The notes beneath the pieces are model-generated. The model made no database searches, was not told the origin of the DNA, and was given only the letters and a program-made list of their open reading frames with translations. A program made the translations under genes and the position numbers. From contig DAIOUL010000081.1 in NCBI GenBank assembly GCA_036759545.1, positions 1 through 10,484 on the forward strand: a stretch of 10,484 nt of DNA, read 5' to 3'. Positions 7,322-10,484 of this stretch are shown here, one piece after another (within the stretch, counting starts at the first letter, position 1; each line of letters starts with the position of its first letter). Source of the stretch: 66-474 sp036759545. GTDB lineage: Bacteria; Pseudomonadota; Gammaproteobacteria; Xanthomonadales; Rhodanobacteraceae.

Positions 7322-7507
7322 CTAGTGATGGTGCGACTGCAGTTCGCGCTCCACGTCTTTCGCCATCACGCCGACCTTGTCGACGGCCTCGCGCAGTTCG
7401 TCGGGCGTGACGCCGAATTTCGTGCTCCAGTCGCGCAACTCGTGTTCCTGGTTGACGTTGATGCGAAGGCGATCGGCTTTGCCGGTCTTGCTGGTGTCGT
7501 CGCTCAT
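7322..7507 (-). CDS. DUF3606 family small protein
   Basis: A 61-aa hydrophilic protein that fits DUF3606, a widespread short family of unknown function. The typical core is visible: RLRINVNQEHELRDWSTKFG, then VTPDELREAVDKVG, then VMAKDVERELQ. The order (strand, then a helix-turn-helix-like pair) suggests a small compact domain, possibly nucleic-acid binding, but this is unproven. The start at 7507 is chosen because AAGGA lies seven bases before it and the family begins with MSDD; the longer reading from 7543 adds 12 unrelated residues. The tail ends in HHH. It is the first gene of the - strand stress-type run, divergent from the small membrane peptide gene. Confidence 0.85.
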   Translation of the reverse strand: MSDDTSKTGKADRLRINVNQEHELRDWSTKFGVTPDELREAVDKVGVMAKDVERELQSHHH

Positions 7508-7536
7508 ATCCGCTTCCTTGTGGGTTTCAGCCAGCA

Positions 7537-7552
7537 CGGTCATGCATGACCG
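7537..7552. promoter_or_regulatory. Perfect 16-bp palindrome in a divergent intergenic region
   Basis: CGGTCATGCATGACCG is a perfect palindrome, with no loop. It lies 30 bases upstream of the DUF3606 start. Its symmetry and place between divergent genes fit an operator for a dimeric regulator; no regulator gene is present and no family consensus is recognised. Confidence 0.5.
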
Positions 7553-7554
7553 CT

Positions 7555-7572
7555 CGCGATCGGGTGATCGCG
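7555..7572. promoter_or_regulatory. 7-bp inverted repeat beside the 16-bp palindrome
   Basis: CGCGATC (7555-7561) and GATCGCG (7566-7572) are perfect inverted copies around GGGT. It starts two bases after the palindrome at 7537-7552. It could be a second operator or a hairpin in the leader of the - strand transcript. Confidence 0.4.
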
Positions 7573-7691
7573 GTTCATCGCGGGCTTGAATGCCAATTCC
7601 GGTGTGAAGAACGGGTCAACGCGCGCGGCTTCACATGCGCCTCACCACGAGATGTTTATTGCTGACGCAGGTTCGGTGCGCGAGGTGGGTC

Positions 7692-7832
7692 ATGGAGCGA
7701 CTGATGCAGGCCTTCCGCAGAAACGGGGAGCCCGGCAAGCAGAAGGGCGCGATGGGTTACGTGCTCGCGTGGCTGCTGGGCGTGCCCATTCCCATCCTGA
7801 TCATCGTCGCGCTGTTGCGCGGCTGCTCCTGA
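7692..7832 (+). CDS. 46-aa single-pass membrane peptide
   Basis: A short gene with a basic N-terminus (MERLMQAFRRNGEPGKQKG) and one hydrophobic helix at ~20-43 (YVLAWLLGVPIPILIIVALL), ending RGCS. The positive-inside rule places the N-terminus in the cytoplasm. GAGG at 7682-7685 lies six bases before ATG 7692. A shorter form from ATG 7752 (26 aa, nearly all membrane helix) is also possible, with AAGGG just before it; the reading from 7635 adds a poor leader. The GVPIP motif inside the helix is distinctive and resembles small unnamed proteobacterial membrane proteins, but I cannot give a family. It is followed at 30 bases by the 189-aa membrane protein gene and likely shares its transcript. 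Confidence 0.65.
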   Translation: MERLMQAFRRNGEPGKQKGAMGYVLAWLLGVPIPILIIVALLRGCS

Positions 7833-7862
7833 CGAGGAAGCGTTCCGGACGAGGAGAAGGCC

Positions 7863-8432
7863 ATGGCGATTTCCGACAATGCAATCGTGACGCAGGAACA
7901 CCCTGTCATGCGCTGGGGCGCGGTGTGGGCGGGCTGGCTGGTCGCCACCGGGATCGCCGCGCTGCTGTACGCATTCGGATTGGCGGTCGGCTTCTCCGCG
8001 TTCGATCCGCACGACCCGGCCGCGGTCGCGCGCGGCATTTCCGGCGGAGCGATCACCTGGATGATCCTGACCTGGGCCGCGTCCCTGTGGCTGGGCTCGA
8101 TGTTCGCCACCTGGTTCGACGGCCGCAACGATACCGAGATGGGCGTGATCCGCGGCCTGGCCGTGTGGGGCTTGTCGCTCACCGCGACCACGCTGCTGAT
8201 CGCCAGCGGCATGACGCACCTCACCTTTGCCAGCGTCGCTGTCGCACCCGCGGAAAATCTGCCCAATCTGGACGCAGATATGGTCGCGCAATACACCGCC
8301 CGCATCATGTGGACCGCGTTCGGCTGCGCGCTGGCCTCGCTGATCACGGCAGCGTTCGGCGGCTGGCTGGGCGCACACCACGTGCACCGCGTCTATCACC
8401 TGCGCACTTACTCGAGACACGGCGTGCGCTGA
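7863..8432 (+). CDS. Uncharacterised four-helix inner-membrane protein
   Basis: A 189-aa protein with about four membrane segments: ~18-43 (WGAVWAGWLVATGIAALLYA), ~60-82 (GAITWMILTWAASLWLGSMF), ~93-117 and ~145-168. Glycine-rich small-residue faces (GAVWAGW, GGWLGAHH) suggest tight helix packing. The soluble loop between helices three and four is acidic (APAENLPNLDADM), and the tail is basic and histidine-rich (HHVHRVYHLRTYSRHG). I recognise the RWGAVWAGW-type opening from unnamed bacterial membrane proteins but no function. GGAG at 7853-7856 lies six bases before ATG 7863. The nuclease gene starts four bases after its stop, so the two are very likely translated from one mRNA. Confidence 0.85.
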   Translation: MAISDNAIVTQEHPVMRWGAVWAGWLVATGIAALLYAFGLAVGFSAFDPHDPAAVARGISGGAITWMILTWAASLWLGSMFATWFDGRNDTEMGVIRGLAVWGLSLTATTLLIASGMTHLTFASVAVAPAENLPNLDADMVAQYTARIMWTAFGCALASLITAAFGGWLGAHHVHRVYHLRTYSRHGVR

Positions 8433-8436
8433 GCGC

Positions 8437-9309
8437 ATGCCGCGGCCGCTGCGCATCACGAGCTGGAACATCGAGAACCTCGCGCCGTTTTTGGCCGAGG
8501 ATGTTCTCGCGGAAGATTCGGATCGCCCCCTGCGCGATCTGCTGAAGTCTTTGCAATCACCGGATGTGCTGTGCCTGCAGGAAATCCGCGTCCGTCCGCA
8601 GGACACGCGGCTCATCGAACGGATGCAGCGCGCGCTGACGGGTTATCGCTGTCATTACTCCTTGAACCACGATGCCCGCAACGCGGGCTATCGCGGCGGC
8701 CGCGCCTACGGCGTCGCGACGTGGACGCGCAAGGGTCTCGACGCGCAGGCCTATGTTCCGGAGTGGGACCGCGAGGGCAGGGTGTTGATGACACTGCTGC
8801 CGGCGTTGCGCTGGCTGGTCGTCAATGTGTACGCGGTCAACGGCACGGCCAAACCGTATTGGGATCACGAGCGCAACGGCTGGTTCGAGGATCGCCACGC
8901 CTTCAAGCGGCGCTTCGTCGAAAAGCTGGGCGGCGAACTCGCGGCGCTGCAGGAACAAGACCTGCAACTGATCCTGATCGGCGACTGGAACGTCTCGCGG
9001 ACGAAGATCGACACCTTCCCGCGGCTGCGCACGGAAGCGCCGCACGCGCTGGCGCGCAAGGATTTCAACGAGAACTTCATGCCCCGCCTGGACGTGGTCG
9101 ATGCATTTCGCACATTGCATCCCGATGCGCGTGAATACACCTGGTTCAATCGTCGCACGCGCGGCGGCAGGCTCGATGCCGCGCGCGTGGATTTCGCATT
9201 GGTTTCCCGATCGCTGATCGAACGCGTGATCGATGCAGATATCGCACAAGACGCACCGCCGTCGTCGCGCAGCGACCACGTGCCGCTGTGGATCACTTTG
9301 CGGCGCTGA
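8437..9309 (+). CDS. Endonuclease/exonuclease/phosphatase (EEP) family nuclease, APE1/ExoIII-like
   Basis: A 290-aa protein with the full active-site set of the EEP fold in family order: N11 (ITSWNIENL), E49 (VLCLQEIRV), Y132 (NVYAVNG), D183 and N185 (IGDWNVSRTKID), D252 (RVDFALVS), and D280-H281 (RSDHVPLW). GDWN with the nearby ID, and the WFNRRTRGGRLDAARVD stretch, place it nearer AP-endonucleases of the APE1/ExoIII type than inositol phosphatases or sphingomyelinases. AP-site cleavage in base-excision repair is therefore plausible but not proven. It is somewhat longer than E. coli Xth (268 aa). ATG 8437 lies four bases after the stop of the membrane-protein gene, with only a weak ribosome site, which points to coupled translation. 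No signal peptide is visible, so it is cytoplasmic. Confidence 0.88.
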   Translation: MPRPLRITSWNIENLAPFLAEDVLAEDSDRPLRDLLKSLQSPDVLCLQEIRVRPQDTRLIERMQRALTGYRCHYSLNHDARNAGYRGGRAYGVATWTRKGLDAQAYVPEWDREGRVLMTLLPALRWLVVNVYAVNGTAKPYWDHERNGWFEDRHAFKRRFVEKLGGELAALQEQDLQLILIGDWNVSRTKIDTFPRLRTEAPHALARKDFNENFMPRLDVVDAFRTLHPDAREYTWFNRRTRGGRLDAARVDFALVSRSLIERVIDADIAQDAPPSSRSDHVPLWITLRR

Positions 9310-9363
9310 CGTTTTCACAAAAACGCGACACGCAAACGCAATAGTTGGCACTCGGTCAAATCG

Positions 9364-10209
9364 ATGGGTCGAATCATGCAGCCGGTGAGGCTCCCACGTG
9401 CACTTCGCATCTGTTCCGCCGCGCTCGCTCTGTGCGCAGCCAGTTCCGCCGCCTTCAGCCAGCAATCGCCTGCGCTCGATCGCGTGGGCATCTGGCTCGG
9501 CGGCTACTACTCCAGCAACGACACCAGCCTTTCCGCGCAGGGCAGCGGCCCGTATGCGGGCCTCTACGGCAAATTGAATTTCGAGGATGACCTGGGGTTC
9601 GACAAGCACAGCGTCGATCCACGCGCGCGTCTGGATTTCCTGCTGGGCGACAGCCAGGGCTTCTCGTTCGATTACTACCAGATCGACCGCGATCTGAGCG
9701 CCAGCTACGCCGCGCCGATTCCCGCGCTCGGCACGGACGTCGGCGCCAGCTTGAAGAGCACCGTGGACTACGATTTCGGTTCGGCCTCGTATCGCTGGTG
9801 GTTCGGACACGGCGACGACGTGTTCGGGCTCGGACTCGGCGCGGCGTACTACAACGTGGATTTTCGCGTGGACGGCAGCGCGGAGGCGGCCGGCCAAGGC
9901 GCCACGATTTCCGAAAGCTATGACGAAAACGCCTGGGCGCCGATGCTGACGCTCGGCTGGCGGCATGCGTTCGACGAACACTGGCGCATGTATATCGATG
10001 CTTCCGGTGTGAAGAAGAACGGCGGCGATCTCAGCGGAAACATCTGGAATGCGTCGCTGGGCGTCGAGTGGTTTCCGTGGCAGAACGTCGGCTTTGCGCT
10101 GGAGTACGCTGCCTCGCGCCTGCATCTGGACAAGGATTACGACCAGGGTGCCGCCAAGCTCGATCTGAATTCCGACGGCCCGGCGTTCTACCTGCGCGCA
10201 CGGTTCTAA
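9364..10209 (+). CDS. Uncharacterised outer-membrane beta-barrel protein
   Basis: A 281-aa protein with a signal peptide (basic RLPRALR, hydrophobic ICSAALALCAASSAA, likely cut near AFS-QQ at 32/33). The mature part is rich in alternating polar/aromatic strands (IWLGGYYSSND, SFDYYQIDRDL, SASYRWWFG, LGLGAAYYNVDF, FALEYAASRLHLD). It ends in FYLRARF, the C-terminal phenylalanine pattern read by the BAM assembly machinery. These signs support an outer-membrane barrel of about ten strands. I cannot assign a family or a substrate. The start at 9364 or the in-frame ATG at 9376 are both possible; neither has a clear ribosome site, and the later one gives a more usual signal peptide. It follows the nuclease gene by 54 bases but may be a separate unit. 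Confidence 0.8.
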   Translation: MGRIMQPVRLPRALRICSAALALCAASSAAFSQQSPALDRVGIWLGGYYSSNDTSLSAQGSGPYAGLYGKLNFEDDLGFDKHSVDPRARLDFLLGDSQGFSFDYYQIDRDLSASYAAPIPALGTDVGASLKSTVDYDFGSASYRWWFGHGDDVFGLGLGAAYYNVDFRVDGSAEAAGQGATISESYDENAWAPMLTLGWRHAFDEHWRMYIDASGVKKNGGDLSGNIWNASLGVEWFPWQNVGFALEYAASRLHLDKDYDQGAAKLDLNSDGPAFYLRARF

Positions 10210-10260
10210 CGCGCGACGGCGATGCGTCGGGTGCGCCGCACTCGGCGCAGGCGAAGCCGC

Positions 10261-10266
10261 TAGAAT
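10261..10266 (+). promoter_or_regulatory. Candidate -10 element upstream of the MFS gene
   Basis: TAGAAT, within CCGCTAGAATTCGC, matches TATAAT at five of six positions and lies 27 bases before the MFS start codon. No convincing -35 is visible at 16-18 bases upstream, where the sequence is GC-rich. Confidence 0.4.
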
Positions 10267-10293
10267 TCGCATCGGCTTCCCACGGGCATCGCC

Positions 10294-10484
10294 ATGAACA
10301 CCGCTTCTTCCGCGGCGCCCATGCCCGCGCGCAGTTCGCTCTTCGCCAACCGCGATTTCAGCCTGCTGTTCGGCGGCAGCTCGATTTCGGCGTTCGGCGA
10401 TCAGTTCACGCTGGTGGCGCTGCCGTGGTTGGTGCTGAAACTCACCGGCAGTCCCGCCGCACTCGGCATCGTGCTGGCGGTGAT
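10294..10484 (+). CDS. Major facilitator superfamily transporter (5' part, cut by window end)
   Basis: The first 63 codons of a membrane transporter. After a short polar leader (MNTASSAAPMPARSSLF) comes ANRDFSLLFGGSSISAFGDQ, the typical opening of MFS exporters of the EntS/macrolide-efflux (MefA-like) type. It continues with FTLVALPWLVLKLTGSPAAL, the end of helix 1 and the loop before helix 2. The substrate cannot be told from this piece. ATG 10294 is the first good start; CACGGGC upstream is only a weak ribosome site, and an ATG at 10321 is a possible alternative. It lies 84 bases after the outer-membrane gene, with a small hairpin (10232-10249) and a TAGAAT box between, which suggests its own promoter. 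Confidence 0.85.
   Translation, partial: MNTASSAAPMPARSSLFANRDFSLLFGGSSISAFGDQFTLVALPWLVLKLTGSPAALGIVLAV

Noticed and set aside
9310..9325. CGTTTT-CACA-AAAACG hairpin after the nuclease gene
   Set aside because: The stem is short and AT-rich with no T-run, so it is too weak to call a terminator.
8557..10272. A 571-codon open frame on the - strand
   Set aside because: It lies antisense to the nuclease and beta-barrel genes, both of which have clear motifs or a signal peptide; the frame itself shows no domain.

Overview
The window looks like chromosome from a GC-rich gammaproteobacterium of the order Xanthomonadales (Xanthomonadaceae or Rhodanobacteraceae). The evidence is a sigma-70 C-terminus close to that of gammaproteobacterial RpoD, tandem GGGATTC heptamers, a GTAG-type REP hairpin, and a longer intergenic repeat with CGTCATTCCGG ends; such repeats are common in this order. 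The genus cannot be fixed from the sequence alone. There is no phage, plasmid, transposase, integrase, rRNA or CRISPR in the window.

Layout. On the + strand, 1-955 is the 3' half of rpoD. A 216-bp repeat-bearing spacer follows, then an NYN/PIN-like ribonuclease-family gene (1172-1990). This gene converges on a - strand secreted trypsin-like protease (2071-4092), with a GTAG-REP/terminator hairpin between them. Next on the - strand comes a SnoaL/NTF2-like gene translationally coupled to alkB (5216 down to 4189). This pair is divergent from a + strand tRNA with anticodon CAU (5321-5394).

From 7507 down to 5476 is a - strand run: DUF3606 protein, MscS-family channel, hemerythrin HHE protein and CsbD-like protein. 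By family these are osmotic, oxidative and general stress genes, so the run is probably a stress-response block. Divergent from it on the + strand is a group made of a 46-aa membrane peptide, a 189-aa four-helix membrane protein and an APE1/ExoIII-type nuclease (7692-9309). It is followed by an outer-membrane beta-barrel protein (9364-10209) and the start of an MFS transporter (10294 to the window end).

Non-coding. No stretch over 300 bases lacks a gene. The largest gaps are 956-1171 (repeats), 5217-5320 (an inverted repeat and the probable tRNA -10), 7508-7691 (two palindromes between divergent genes), 4093-4188 and 6180-6264 (nothing definite), and 10210-10293 (a small hairpin and a TAGAAT -10 candidate).

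Overall this is mostly ordinary chromosomal sequence. I see no clear new system. The most open points are the small-membrane-peptide/4-TM/nuclease group, the large unassigned C-terminal half of the protease, the SnoaL-alkB coupling and the palindromes at 7537-7572.
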